Positions 1 to 8,029 are shown, counted from the first letter of the stretch. The stretch is DNA of 20,030 nucleotides from Bacillota bacterium (GCA_023399035.1 JAEWQX010000240.1:1-20030); one strand, 5' to 3'. Made by a program: numbers and translations. Notes: generated by a model from the sequence alone, not told the origin.

Positions 1-53
1 ATGAAGTACCTAATGATGTTCAAATTAATAGCGAAGGAGTTGTAAGAATATAG
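1..53 (+). CDS. flhA: FlhA C-terminus (flagellar export component), partial
   Basis: Only the last 16 codons are present, read in the frame beginning at base 3 and ending with TAG at 51-53. The peptide EVPNDVQINSEGVVRI resembles the usual C-terminal tail of FlhA, the large membrane protein of the flagellar type III export gate, whose cytoplasmic domain docks export chaperones. The flhF start codon follows directly after the stop, and flhA-flhF-flhG is a common order in Gram-positive bacteria, which supports the call. The tail is short, so identification rests on this motif plus context. The gene starts upstream of the window. Confidence 0.7.
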   Translation, partial: EVPNDVQINSEGVVRI

Positions 54-1418
54 ATGATCATAAAGAAATATCTCGTTAAAAATGTCAATGAAGCTATGAG
101 CAAAATTAGATATGAACTGGGCAAAGAGGCTATTATCATAAGTCAGAGAAAAGTAAGAAAACCAGGTTTTGCAGGATTATTTTCCGGGAAATTAATTGAA
201 GTAACAGCGGCAGTGGAAAGTACTGTAAAGGATGAAAAGTCTGAAAAATTAACTGAAAATAATAGTATAAGTAATGTAGCAAGTGAAGAAGATGAATTTA
301 AGAAATCAATTGAAAGTATTAAAAAGCTTATGGAAAGTGAAATTGCAGTAACTAATACTGTAGAAAAACCATCGGCATTAAATAATATGATAAAAGAGCA
401 TAATGCCAATGTTGAAAAAGAAAGAAGAACTTCTGCTATAGATTCACTTGCAGGAAATGAAGAAGAAAGCAGAATGATTAGAAGTGATTTATATGGTGAT
501 AATTCTTATGAATCAAAGAATAGTGGATTAAGCGTTGAATCAGTTCATAAAGAAGTTGAGGAATTAAAAGAGTTGATAAATAAGGTTATGGTCAATAAAG
601 GAAACCTTGTTGAAGAAGCTGATAAGCCAAATGAATCAGAAGAAGAAAAAACTTCAGTAAATTTAGATTCTTTAAAAGAAAAATTAAAAGATCTTGATAT
701 TGATGAACAGTTTTGTGATGACATATTAAAATCAGCTTCAGATTATAAGGATGATGATTTAGATAAAACTGAGATATTGAGAGATATTTTTGAAAGAGAT
801 ATTCTTGTTACTAATAAGGGACTTAAGGGAAAAGTTGTTTTAGTAGGACCTACAGGCGTAGGAAAAACAACTACAATTGCAAAGCTTGCAGGAAGGCTCG
901 CACTTGTTGAAAAGAAGAAAGTTGGATTAATAACAATCGATACATATAGAATTGGTGCTATAGAACAGCTTAAAACATATGCAGAAATAATGAATATACC
1001 TTTTAAAGTGGTAATTACAATAAAGGAAATGGAAGATGCAATTGAATCAATGAGTGATTGTGACGTAGTACTTATAGATACAACAGGAAGAAGTAGTAAA
1101 AACACAATGCAGATTTCAGAACTAAGAGCATTTGTTCAGAAAGCTGAACCAGACTATGTAAATATGGTTATAAGTGCAACAACTAAAAATAAGGATATAA
1201 AAAGCATACTGAAGGGATATTCTGAGCTTGAATATGGAAGTGTCATAATAACAAAGCTGGATGAAACTACAGTTTATGGTTCAATATACAACATATCGAG
1301 AAATGCAAATAAGCCAGTAAGTTTTATAACAACAGGACAGAATGTACCGGATGATATTAAAGTATCAACAAAAGAAGAACTTACACGATTTATTTTAGGG
1401 GAGGAAACTCTATGTTAG
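54..1418 (+). CDS. flhF: Flagellar biosynthesis GTPase FlhF
   Basis: FlhF is an SRP-type GTPase (SRP54/FtsY/FlhF family) that marks where flagella are assembled at the membrane. The 454-residue protein has the usual layout: a basic N-terminal segment (about 1-55, MIIKKYLVKNVNEAMSKIR), a long acidic, low-conservation linker (about 56-210), and a C-terminal NG GTPase domain. Visible GTPase motifs are the P-loop GPTGVGKTT at 265-273, DTTGR at 342-346 and TKLD at 400-403. The ATG follows the flhA stop with no gap, and AAGGAG inside the end of flhA acts as its ribosome site. Its last 7 bases overlap flhG, suggesting translational coupling between the GTPase and its regulator. Family assignment is firm. 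Placement of flagella in this organism is inferred from the family. Confidence 0.96.
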   Translation: MIIKKYLVKNVNEAMSKIRYELGKEAIIISQRKVRKPGFAGLFSGKLIEVTAAVESTVKDEKSEKLTENNSISNVASEEDEFKKSIESIKKLMESEIAVTNTVEKPSALNNMIKEHNANVEKERRTSAIDSLAGNEEESRMIRSDLYGDNSYESKNSGLSVESVHKEVEELKELINKVMVNKGNLVEEADKPNESEEEKTSVNLDSLKEKLKDLDIDEQFCDDILKSASDYKDDDLDKTEILRDIFERDILVTNKGLKGKVVLVGPTGVGKTTTIAKLAGRLALVEKKKVGLITIDTYRIGAIEQLKTYAEIMNIPFKVVITIKEMEDAIESMSDCDVVLIDTTGRSSKNTMQISELRAFVQKAEPDYVNMVISATTKNKDIKSILKGYSELEYGSVIITKLDETTVYGSIYNISRNANKPVSFITTGQNVPDDIKVSTKEELTRFILGEETLC

Positions 1419-2275
1419 ATCAGGCAGAATCACTAAGAAGATTAGCAGGCAGTGATGTAAATGAAGCACAGGATAGAAAGATGAGCAAGCTTATAACAGT
1501 TACATCTGGAAAAGGCGGCGTTGGAAAGAGCAACTTTGTTGTCAACCTGGCAGTAACTCTTCAGCAAAAAGGGAAAAAAGTGTTGATTTTTGATGCTGAC
1601 CTCGGTATGGGAAATGATGATGTCCTTATGGGACTTTACCCTAAACATAATATATTTGACATTATATTTACTGATTTGACAATAAAGGATATAATTATAA
1701 CAGGGAGTGCTGGAGTTTCATTAATTCCAGCAGGCTCTGGACTTAACAAGGTTCAAGAACTGACTGAAAATGAGAGGCACATGTTTTTAAGCAAGCTTTC
1801 AGAACTTGACGAATTTGACTATATACTTATGGATACTGGAGCAGGGGTTAGCAGGGATATATTATCTTTTATATCTGCATCAGAGGAATTGATAATAATA
1901 ACAACTCCTGAGCCTACATCACTTACAGATGCTTACAGTCTTACAAAAGCAGCAGATCATTTTAGGCTTAAGGAGAGTGCAAAAGTTATAGTGAATAAGG
2001 CCTTTTCAAATGAGGAAGGACTTGAGACATTCAATAAGTTCAACAGAGCAGTAACTAAATTTTTAAAGATGAGAATTGAATATTTAGGATGTATTTTGGA
2101 TGACAGAAAGCTTGTACAGGGCGTGAGAGCACAGAAGCCGTTTGTCACATTATATCCCAACTGTGATGCGGCAAGGAATATAGATGACATTGCAATGAAA
2201 ATTATGGGACAAGATCCCGTAAATACAGATGGTGCTAAGGGATTATTTAAAAAATTATTTAATTTATTTTCATAG
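1412..2275 (+). CDS. flhG: Flagellar number regulator FlhG (MinD/ParA-type ATPase)
   Basis: FlhG (also FleN, YlxH) is a MinD-like ATPase that works with FlhF to control flagellar number and pattern. The protein has 287 residues. Its N-terminus carries DQAESLR at residues 3-9, matching the DQAxxLR motif known in FlhG to stimulate the FlhF GTPase. The deviant Walker A motif SGKGGVGKS is at 32-40, followed by FDADLGMGND (from about 60) and YILMDTGAG (about 135), as expected for ParA/MinD ATPases. The C-terminus ends in a helix rich in Phe, Leu and Lys (LFKKLFNLFS) that could be the membrane-targeting amphipathic helix typical of MinD-like proteins; that is inference. The start lies 7 bases inside flhF and is preceded by GGGGAGGAAA. 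Confidence 0.95.
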   Translation: MLDQAESLRRLAGSDVNEAQDRKMSKLITVTSGKGGVGKSNFVVNLAVTLQQKGKKVLIFDADLGMGNDDVLMGLYPKHNIFDIIFTDLTIKDIIITGSAGVSLIPAGSGLNKVQELTENERHMFLSKLSELDEFDYILMDTGAGVSRDILSFISASEELIIITTPEPTSLTDAYSLTKAADHFRLKESAKVIVNKAFSNEEGLETFNKFNRAVTKFLKMRIEYLGCILDDRKLVQGVRAQKPFVTLYPNCDAARNIDDIAMKIMGQDPVNTDGAKGLFKKLFNLFS

Positions 2276-2287
2276 GGGGATATTTAA

Positions 2288-2932
2288 GTGAATAATTTTG
2301 AGTTGGATGTAAATGAAAGAATTGAAGTAGTATCAAATGATAAATCATATAAGAGCCTTGTAACTGATATTGATGATGATGATTCTATAAAAATCAACGT
2401 ACCAGTCTGCGAAGGTGAATACCTTGTTTTATATTCAGGACAATTGATTGAAATAAATATGTATCTTGACAGCGGAAAATGTTACAACTTCAATGCAAGA
2501 GTTTTATCAAAGGGAAAAGAAGGCAATATACCATATTATAAATTATCTGAGCCTTTTAATATAAGAAGAATACAAAGAAGAAATTATTTCAGAGTAGGAG
2601 TACTTAATCATGTTCATTATAGAAAAATAACTGACTTTGAAAGTGGTGAAGCCGATGGAATACCATATACTGATGCAATGATGATTGATTTAAGCGGTGG
2701 TGGAGTAAAGCTTAAGATTAATGAAAAAGTTAATATACACGATATATTATCAATAAAGATGAAAATAAAGAATTCAGACATTATTGTAAATGGTGAAGTC
2801 GTAAGAATAGAAATATCAGAAGATAAACAGAGATTATGTGGAATTAAATTTCTAAATATTTCTCAGTCACAAACAGATAAAATAATTGAGGAATTATTTG
2901 AAGTAATGAGAAAACAAAGGGCATTGACATAA
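2288..2932 (+). CDS. PilZ-domain c-di-GMP receptor, YcgR-like flagellar brake
   Basis: This 214-residue protein has an N-terminal beta-rich domain like the YcgR N-domain (about 1-95) followed by a C-terminal PilZ domain. The two c-di-GMP binding signatures are intact: RNYFR at 98-102 (the RxxxR motif, preceded by another Arg) and DLSGGG at 134-139 (the D/NxSxxG motif). Known relatives (YcgR in E. coli, YpfA/DgrA in B. subtilis) slow or stop flagellar rotation when c-di-GMP is high. Location between flhG and the sigma factor supports a motility role. The start is GTG, with a purine-rich AGGGGGA ribosome site overlapping the flhG stop codon. The direct motor partner cannot be told from sequence. 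Confidence 0.9.
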   Translation: MNNFELDVNERIEVVSNDKSYKSLVTDIDDDDSIKINVPVCEGEYLVLYSGQLIEINMYLDSGKCYNFNARVLSKGKEGNIPYYKLSEPFNIRRIQRRNYFRVGVLNHVHYRKITDFESGEADGIPYTDAMMIDLSGGGVKLKINEKVNIHDILSIKMKIKNSDIIVNGEVVRIEISEDKQRLCGIKFLNISQSQTDKIIEELFEVMRKQRALT

Positions 2933-2981
2933 TAATTGAAGCGTAAGATGGATGAGAGAGTTAGAAGGTGGAGGTATTATG

Positions 2982-3710
2982 ATGAATACGGTGAGAGAAG
3001 TTGATGGAAAAGAACAAATTATACAAGAATATATTCCACTAGTAAAGTATATTGCCTCTAGGATTATGTTTGGGAAAAACAAGTATATGGAATATGAAGA
3101 CTTAGTAAGCTATGGAATGATTGGTCTTATTGATGCAATAAATAAATTTGATAACAGCAAAGGGATGAAATTTTCATCATATGCATCAATAAGAATAAAA
3201 GGTGCCATGATTGATGAGCTTAGGAGAAACAGACCTATATCAAAGGGTGCTATGGATAAGCTTAATAGGTATAATAAAGCAATTGAAGATCTTCAGGGAT
3301 CATTGTTAAGAGAGCCAACAAATGTAGAAATTTCTAATTACTTGGGAATTTCTATGAATGAAGTTGCTGAAATCGAAAATTACATAAATTATATATCTAT
3401 GGTTTCACTTGAAAATGTAATTTTTTCAGATGATGAAGATATAAATTTAATGGGTGTAATAGAGGATAAAAATAGTCCAAGCCCTGATTCATATTTAGAA
3501 GATAAGGAAAAGCTTGAAGTACTTACTCAGGCAATAGAGCTTCTAAAAGAAAAAGACAGAATGATACTAAACTTATATTATTATGAGGGATTGACACTGA
3601 AGGAAATCGGTAAGGTTCTGGAAGTATCAGAATCAAGAGTATGCCAGCTTCACAGCAGGGCTATTCGTAATTTAAGGGAATGCATGAAAAAGCTTCATTA
3701 TGCAGATTAA
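2982..3710 (+). CDS. sigD: Flagellar sigma factor SigD/FliA (sigma-28)
   Basis: This is an alternative sigma factor of the sigma-28 family, which directs RNA polymerase to late flagellar, chemotaxis and autolysin promoters. Region 2 is clear (YEDLVSYGMIGLIDAINKFD, then MKFSSYASIRIKGAMIDELR), region 3 lies in the middle (ISKGAMDKLNRYNKAIEDLQ), and region 4 forms the C-terminal helix-turn-helix (GLTLKEIGKVLEVSESRVCQ). The reading frame is open from an ATG at 2952, but that start has no good ribosome site. AAGGTGGAGG at 2965-2974 sits 4 bases before ATG 2979 and 7 before ATG 2982, so 2982 (242 residues) or 2979 is preferred. It lies inside the flagellar operon, so SigD is made with the structural proteins whose completion normally controls its activity. 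No FlgM anti-sigma gene is visible in the window. Confidence 0.93.
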   Translation: MNTVREVDGKEQIIQEYIPLVKYIASRIMFGKNKYMEYEDLVSYGMIGLIDAINKFDNSKGMKFSSYASIRIKGAMIDELRRNRPISKGAMDKLNRYNKAIEDLQGSLLREPTNVEISNYLGISMNEVAEIENYINYISMVSLENVIFSDDEDINLMGVIEDKNSPSPDSYLEDKEKLEVLTQAIELLKEKDRMILNLYYYEGLTLKEIGKVLEVSESRVCQLHSRAIRNLRECMKKLHYAD

Positions 3711-3728
3711 ATAAACTGGAGGTGTATA

Positions 3729-4295
3729 ATGCCGATTATATTACTAGTAATAGGAGCTGTCTTAGTAGTTTATAATTATATAGCTATAAAAAATGAATCT
3801 GTATCTTTTGAAATACAGGATCATGAAGAAAGAAGAAAAGAAGATAATTTATTTGGAAATGTTCTGGAAAAGAGCAAAGATGAACTAAATGACTATAAGA
3901 TTGAACTTGGAATGTTTCGAAGAAATGTAGCAGAAAGCTTAACTGAGGTTCAGGAAGAGATATTGGAAATAAAAAAATATCTGAATATTGTAAAGAATGA
4001 TGAAAATTTATACGATTATAATGTTGAAGAAAAAAATTCAATTATGATGGGTGATAATATAGATAATAAAATTGATGATGATATAATATCAGAAATTAAT
4101 TTTAATAATAGAAAAGATGTTAGAAATTCAGAGGTTAATAAAAATAAAAGTGATAATAAAAAAGCGGCAGATAGCAGAAAGACAGAAAGTATAAAAGAAC
4201 TTTTAGATCAGGGATTAAGCGAAGAAGAAGTATGCCGCAGATTATCTATAAGCAAGGGGGAAGTACTATTAGTAAAAGATTTATTCAAAGAGTAA
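3729..4295 (+). CDS. Membrane-anchored coiled-coil protein with C-terminal helix-turn-helix (DUF6115/SwrB-like)
   Basis: The product has 188 residues. Residues 2-20 (PIILLVIGAVLVVYNYIAI) form a single N-terminal membrane segment. It is followed by a charged region likely to form a coiled coil (about 25-95), an Asp/Asn/Lys-rich low-complexity linker (about 95-150), and a C-terminal segment SIKELLDQGLSEEEVCRRLS that looks like a small helix-turn-helix. Position directly after sigD and this layout recall SwrB (YlxL) of B. subtilis, a single-pass protein that promotes flagellar secretion assembly. I also associate this layout with the DUF6115 family. Both links are by architecture and context, not by measured similarity. 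GGAGGTG at 3719-3725 lies 3 bases before the ATG. The 3' end overlaps the next small gene. Confidence 0.75.
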   Translation: MPIILLVIGAVLVVYNYIAIKNESVSFEIQDHEERRKEDNLFGNVLEKSKDELNDYKIELGMFRRNVAESLTEVQEEILEIKKYLNIVKNDENLYDYNVEEKNSIMMGDNIDNKIDDDIISEINFNNRKDVRNSEVNKNKSDNKKAADSRKTESIKELLDQGLSEEEVCRRLSISKGEVLLVKDLFKE

Positions 4296-4492
4296 GGGAT
4301 AAAATCTCCTTTTTTATAGATAACAGAATATTGTTTGGTATAGGAATAGGTTTGATTTTAGGTGTTATCTGCATGTGGGGATATAAAAGTACCATAGGTT
4401 TATCAGACAGCCAGATTGAAGAGAGGGCAAGAGATATGGGGATGATTTATGAAAGTGAGCAGAAAGCAATTTTTAGAGGAGAAGGAGAGTAA
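4268..4492 (+). CDS. Small single-pass membrane protein of the flagellar operon, unknown function
   Basis: I do not recognise this protein. It has a basic N-terminal part (SKRFIQRVRDKISFF), one hydrophobic membrane segment (ILFGIGIGLILGVICMWGY) and a short charged C-terminus (SDSQIEERARDMGMIYESEQ). The frame is open from an ATG at 4232, but that start would overlap the upstream gene by 64 bases and lacks a ribosome site. A strong AAGGGGG at 4254-4260 stands 7 bases before an in-frame ATT at 4268, so I propose ATT as the start, giving 74 residues. If 4232 is used, the protein has 86. Either way it overlaps the end of the SwrB-like gene and is probably coupled to it. A role in flagellar assembly is inferred from position only. 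Confidence 0.6.
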   Translation: MSKRFIQRVRDKISFFIDNRILFGIGIGLILGVICMWGYKSTIGLSDSQIEERARDMGMIYESEQKAIFRGEGE

Positions 4493-4501
4493 AAAAGAGA
4501 T

Positions 4502-5281
4502 ATGATAAGAGGATTCTATAATTCAGTATCTGCTTTAATAACTTTACAGAATGAAGAAGAAACGATTACAAATAATATATCAAATATTAATAACAATGGG
4601 TATAAAAAACGTCTGCTTACTAAGCAGAGTTTTGACGATGTTATGATATCCAATAGACAGAAGCTTTCTGGAGATAAGTATGTGAGGACTAATATAGGAA
4701 CTATGAATTTAGGAGTTAAAACTTCTGACGTTGAGACAATATTTACTCAAGGTTCCTTTAAGTCAACTGATAAGCAGACAGACTTTGCTATAGATGGTAG
4801 AGGATTTTTTGTTGCAAGAACTGCAAATGGTCAGGAAGTCTATACTAGAGATGGTAATTTCAAAGTAAATACACAAGGATACCTTATAACTAATGATGGC
4901 TGTGAGGTAATGGGGATTAATAATACTACTGGTGCTACAGAACCAATTTATGTTGGAAATATGAATTTTTCTCTTGATGGAGATAACAATATAAATTTAG
5001 ATGGAGTTGGTCCAACTCATCAATTAATGACTGTAGATTTTAATAACGATGATTATAATAATTTAGAGCCGTTAGGAGATAACTATGTGACTACAGCAAA
5101 TCCTATTTATAATGCAAGAGTAAATGTTGTGCAGAATGTGCTTGAAGCTTCAAATGTTGATGCTACAGATGAAATGATTAAGCTTATGCAGGTGAAAAGA
5201 CAGTTTGAAACAAATCAGAAGTTTGTAAAAATGGAAGATGAAACTGTTCAAAAGGCAGCAAGTGAGCTTGGAAAAGTTTAA
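4502..5281 (+). CDS. Flagellar hook-basal body rod protein, FlgG/FlgF family (FlhO-like)
   Basis: This 259-residue protein belongs to the FlgG/FlgF/FlgE axial family that polymerises into the flagellar rod. The N-terminal helix is followed by the family motif as NNISNINNNGYK (residues 24-35), comparable to the usual ANNxANxxTxGYK. The middle holds the beta-rich core (TDFAIDGRGFFVARTANGQE; YTRDGNFKVNTQGYLITNDG), and the C-terminus carries the second helix with ASNVDATDEMIKLMQ. There is no signal peptide, as expected for export by the flagellar apparatus. It is the first of two tandem paralogues. B. subtilis also has an adjacent pair of distal rod proteins, FlhO and FlhP. Whether this one is FlgF or FlgG in function cannot be settled from sequence alone. 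Confidence 0.88.
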   Translation: MIRGFYNSVSALITLQNEEETITNNISNINNNGYKKRLLTKQSFDDVMISNRQKLSGDKYVRTNIGTMNLGVKTSDVETIFTQGSFKSTDKQTDFAIDGRGFFVARTANGQEVYTRDGNFKVNTQGYLITNDGCEVMGINNTTGATEPIYVGNMNFSLDGDNNINLDGVGPTHQLMTVDFNNDDYNNLEPLGDNYVTTANPIYNARVNVVQNVLEASNVDATDEMIKLMQVKRQFETNQKFVKMEDETVQKAASELGKV

Positions 5282-5302
5282 AGGTGGGAGTAGTGATTAT
5301 TT

Positions 5303-6070
5303 ATGTTTAATATATTTGCAACTGGGAAAAGTGGTATGACAGCATATCAGGAAAGGATGGATTTCTTATCAAATGACTTAGTAAACAGTACAACAACTGG
5401 TTATAAGAGTACTGATGTTGGATTTAAGGATTTATTGACTGAATCATTAGACAGAAAGGGAACTCCTCTTGTAAATACGAATGCAGTAAATGGAACTGGT
5501 GTGAAAATTGGGACAAACTACGCTAATAATAAACAGGGTAACTTATTGAATACAGGTTTAAAAACAGACCTTGCTATCGATGGTAAGCGATATTTTGCCC
5601 TTCAGGATACAGATGGTACAATATCCTATACAAGAGATGGTAATTTTAAAGTAGATGTGAATGGTACGCTTGTAACTGCAACAGGTGTAAAAGTATATGT
5701 TCAATATGAACCAGGATTCTCAGAAGGAGATCCGGGACTAGACAGCGATAATATGTCTATAGATGCACAAGGTGGTATATCTATGAATATAGATGGAAAT
5801 AATGTTCTCGTAGGAACTATACCTGTATTTACAGCTATAGGAGATAAAGGATTTATACCAAAAGGAAATAATATGTTTGTAGCAAGTGATGATGCACAGG
5901 TTACATTAAGTGATGATTTTGATATAAGACAAGGCTTCTTAGAAGCATCTAATGTGGATGCCGCAGAAGTGTTTTCGGATGTTATATTAACTCAGAGAGC
6001 ATTCCAGTTAAGCTCCAAGGCTATAACAACTGCAGATGATATCTGGAGTATGATAAATAATATGAGATAA
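5303..6070 (+). CDS. flgG: Flagellar distal rod protein FlgG family (FlhP-like)
   Basis: Second of the two axial proteins, 255 residues. It shares the same layout as the preceding protein: N-terminal helix with LSNDLVNSTTTGYK (22-35), which fits the family motif better than its neighbour, a core with TDLAIDGKRYFALQ and YTRDGNFKVDVNGTLVTATG, and a C-terminal ASNVDAAEVFSDVILTQRAF helix that packs against the N-terminal one in the rod. The repeated block spacing in both proteins indicates duplication followed by divergence. AAGGTGGGAG at 5281-5290 lies 12 bases before the ATG, a slightly long spacing; no closer in-frame start was found. It is the last gene of the flagellar operon, followed by a hairpin at 6088. 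Confidence 0.88.
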   Translation: MFNIFATGKSGMTAYQERMDFLSNDLVNSTTTGYKSTDVGFKDLLTESLDRKGTPLVNTNAVNGTGVKIGTNYANNKQGNLLNTGLKTDLAIDGKRYFALQDTDGTISYTRDGNFKVDVNGTLVTATGVKVYVQYEPGFSEGDPGLDSDNMSIDAQGGISMNIDGNNVLVGTIPVFTAIGDKGFIPKGNNMFVASDDAQVTLSDDFDIRQGFLEASNVDAAEVFSDVILTQRAFQLSSKAITTADDIWSMINNMR

Positions 6071-6087
6071 AATATATAAAGAATTAT

Positions 6088-6140
6088 GACTGTTTTTAGA
6101 TATGCTTTTACAAGGGTGTCTAAAGACAGTTATATTTTTA
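6088..6140 (+). terminator. Probable terminator of the flagellar operon
   Basis: Arms 6088-6100 (GACTGTTTTTAGA) and 6119-6131 (TCTAAAGACAGTT) pair over 13 positions with two G-U pairs, around an 18-base loop. An imperfect T-run (ATATTTTTA) follows. The loop is long and the stem A+T-rich, so this is a weaker terminator than others in the window, but it lies 18 bases after the last flagellar stop. Confidence 0.5.
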
Positions 6141-6170
6141 TGTCAATGTAAGCATGTATCGAATTTAAGC

Positions 6171-6199
6171 TTTACAATAAAGATTAATACAAGTAAAAT
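6171..6199 (+). promoter_or_regulatory. Sigma-A-type promoter for the pyrophosphatase gene
   Basis: TTTACA at 6171-6176 and TAAAAT at 6194-6199 are separated by 17 bases, close to the TTGACA-17-TATAAT consensus. The predicted transcript would start near 6206, giving a leader of about 40 bases with TAAGGAGGAA just before the GTG start. It lies downstream of the operon terminator, consistent with independent expression. Confidence 0.55.
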
Positions 6200-6245
6200 A
6201 AATATTGTATGAATTATGTAAAATGAAATTTAAGGAGGAAGTATT

Positions 6246-7892
6246 GTGGAAAATGTAGTTTATGTAACTGGACATAAGAATCCAGATTCAGATTCTATCT
6301 GCGCGGCATATGGATATGCAGCCTTAAAAAATAAGACTAGTGATCTTCCAGCTATACCAGTAAGATTAGGAAATGTAAGTAGAGAAACTCAATTTATTTT
6401 AGATTATTTTAATGTTGAGGCACCAAGACTATTAGAAACTGTTAAGTTAAAAGTAGAAGATTTAGATATAGATACAATAGCATCAATAAAACCAAGCCTT
6501 TCTTTAAGAAATGCATGGTACTTAATGAGAGACAATCACATCAAATCTTTACCAGTTGTTGATGAACATGAAAGATTAATAGGTATTCTTTCAATTTCAA
6601 ATTTAACATCTTCATTCATGGATGTTGAAGAAAATGATATATTATTTAAAAGTAATACACCAATAGAAAATATAGTAGAAACTCTTAATGCTACATCTTT
6701 ATACATAAATGAAGAACGTAAGACATTTGGAGGAAAAATAGCTGTTACAGCTATGTTACCTCACAGCTTAAGAGAAATCGTACAAAAGGGTGATATTGCT
6801 ATCGTTGGAGACAGACTTGATGTTCAGGAAGCTTTAATCGATATTGATACATCATTAATAATAATAACTGGTTCACATACATTAAGTGGTGAATTATTAG
6901 AAGAAGCTAAGAAAAAGGGAGTTACAGTTATAAGCACACCTTATGACTCATTCACAGCTTCAAGATTATTACTTCAAAGTATTCCAGTAGGATATGTTAT
7001 GGCTACTGAAAACTTAATTTCATTCTCTAAGGATGAATTAGTTGAAGATATTAAGGAAGTTATGGCTGAAACTAGATACAACAGCTATCCTGTAACTGAT
7101 GATGAAGGAAAGGTTATTGGAACAGTTTCAAGATATCACTTAATTTCAAACCACAAGAAAAAAGTTATTCAAGTTGACCATAATGAAAGAGGTCAATCAG
7201 TTGATGGATTAGAAGAAGCAGAAGTTCTTGAAATAATCGATCACCACAGAGTAGCTGATATTCAAACAAATAATCCAATATACTTCAGAAATGAACCAAT
7301 TGGAAGTAGTTCAAGCATAGTTGCTAAATGTTACTTCGAAAAAGGAATAACTCCTTCAAGAGAAGTAGCAGGACTTTTATGTGGAGCTATAATTTCAGAT
7401 ACATTATTATTCAAGAGCCCAACTTGCACAGAGCAGGATAAGGAAATTTGCTTAAAGTTAGCTGAAATTGCTGGAATACCAAACGTTGAAGATTTCGCTA
7501 AGGAAATGTTCAAGGCAGGTACATCATTACAAGGTAAGACTGTATCAGAAATATTCCACCAAGACTTTAAACCATTCAAAATGGGAGATACTAAAGTAGG
7601 TGTAGCTCAAGTTAATACTATGGATATAGATGGATTTATGCCATTAAAGGATGAAATGTTAAATTACATGGAATCTGAAGCTAAATCTAATGGATATGAT
7701 GTTGTTATGTTATTATTAACAGACATATTAACAGAAGGTTCACAAGTTCTAGTTGCTGGTGAAAGACATGACTATGTTGAAAAGACATTTAATGTTGAAT
7801 TAAAAGATTCAATGGCATTCTTACCAGGAGTATTATCAAGAAAGAAACAGGTAATACCACCATTAACTGCTGTTGTTAACTCAATGAAATAA
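6246..7892 (+). CDS. ppaC: Manganese-dependent inorganic pyrophosphatase with CBS-DRTGG-CBS insert
   Basis: This family II (DHH superfamily) pyrophosphatase hydrolyses pyrophosphate to phosphate in the cytoplasm. Metal-site motifs are complete: GHKNPDSDS at 9-17 (His10, Asp14, Asp16) and DHH at 332-334. The C-terminal substrate motif SRKKQ is at 531-535. At 548 residues it is much longer than plain family II enzymes (about 310), because a regulatory insert splits the DHH domain: CBS1 (about 70-125, NHIKSLPVVDEHERLIGILS), a DRTGG domain (about 130-240), then CBS2 (about 246-305, YNSYPVTDDEGKVIGTVS). Known CBS-pyrophosphatases are controlled by adenine nucleotides, and those with DRTGG also by diadenosine polyphosphates. 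The start is GTG behind TAAGGAGGAA. Leu TTA and Gln CAA are favoured more than in the neighbours, as in highly expressed genes. Confidence 0.94.
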   Translation: MENVVYVTGHKNPDSDSICAAYGYAALKNKTSDLPAIPVRLGNVSRETQFILDYFNVEAPRLLETVKLKVEDLDIDTIASIKPSLSLRNAWYLMRDNHIKSLPVVDEHERLIGILSISNLTSSFMDVEENDILFKSNTPIENIVETLNATSLYINEERKTFGGKIAVTAMLPHSLREIVQKGDIAIVGDRLDVQEALIDIDTSLIIITGSHTLSGELLEEAKKKGVTVISTPYDSFTASRLLLQSIPVGYVMATENLISFSKDELVEDIKEVMAETRYNSYPVTDDEGKVIGTVSRYHLISNHKKKVIQVDHNERGQSVDGLEEAEVLEIIDHHRVADIQTNNPIYFRNEPIGSSSSIVAKCYFEKGITPSREVAGLLCGAIISDTLLFKSPTCTEQDKEICLKLAEIAGIPNVEDFAKEMFKAGTSLQGKTVSEIFHQDFKPFKMGDTKVGVAQVNTMDIDGFMPLKDEMLNYMESEAKSNGYDVVMLLLTDILTEGSQVLVAGERHDYVEKTFNVELKDSMAFLPGVLSRKKQVIPPLTAVVNSMK

Positions 7893-7998
7893 TTTTCTTG
7901 AGTAAATAATTCACATTTGCTAATAGATAATTGAAAATTGATTGTAAGATTTTAATAAAATTTCTTAACAACTATAATGTATAATATATTATATGGAT

Positions 7999-8029
7999 AA
8001 AAAAGGAGCTTTTCAAAGGCTCCTTTTTT
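7999..8029. terminator. Strong bidirectional terminator after ppaC
   Basis: AAAAAAGGAGC at 7999-8009 pairs perfectly with GCTCCTTTTTT at 8019-8029 around a 9-base loop. The 3' arm ends in a run of six T, and the A-run of the other arm supplies a T-run on the minus strand. It ends transcription from the pyrophosphatase gene about 110 bases after its stop. Confidence 0.85.

Noticed and set aside
2952..2981. Upstream ATG at 2952 as the start of sigD.
   Set aside because: It lacks a ribosome site, whereas AAGGTGGAGG directly precedes the ATG pair at 2979 and 2982.
7331..7579. Minus-strand open frames inside ppaC, flhF, the ATPase and other genes.
   Set aside because: They lie opposite well-supported genes, lack ribosome sites, and their translations show no family motifs.
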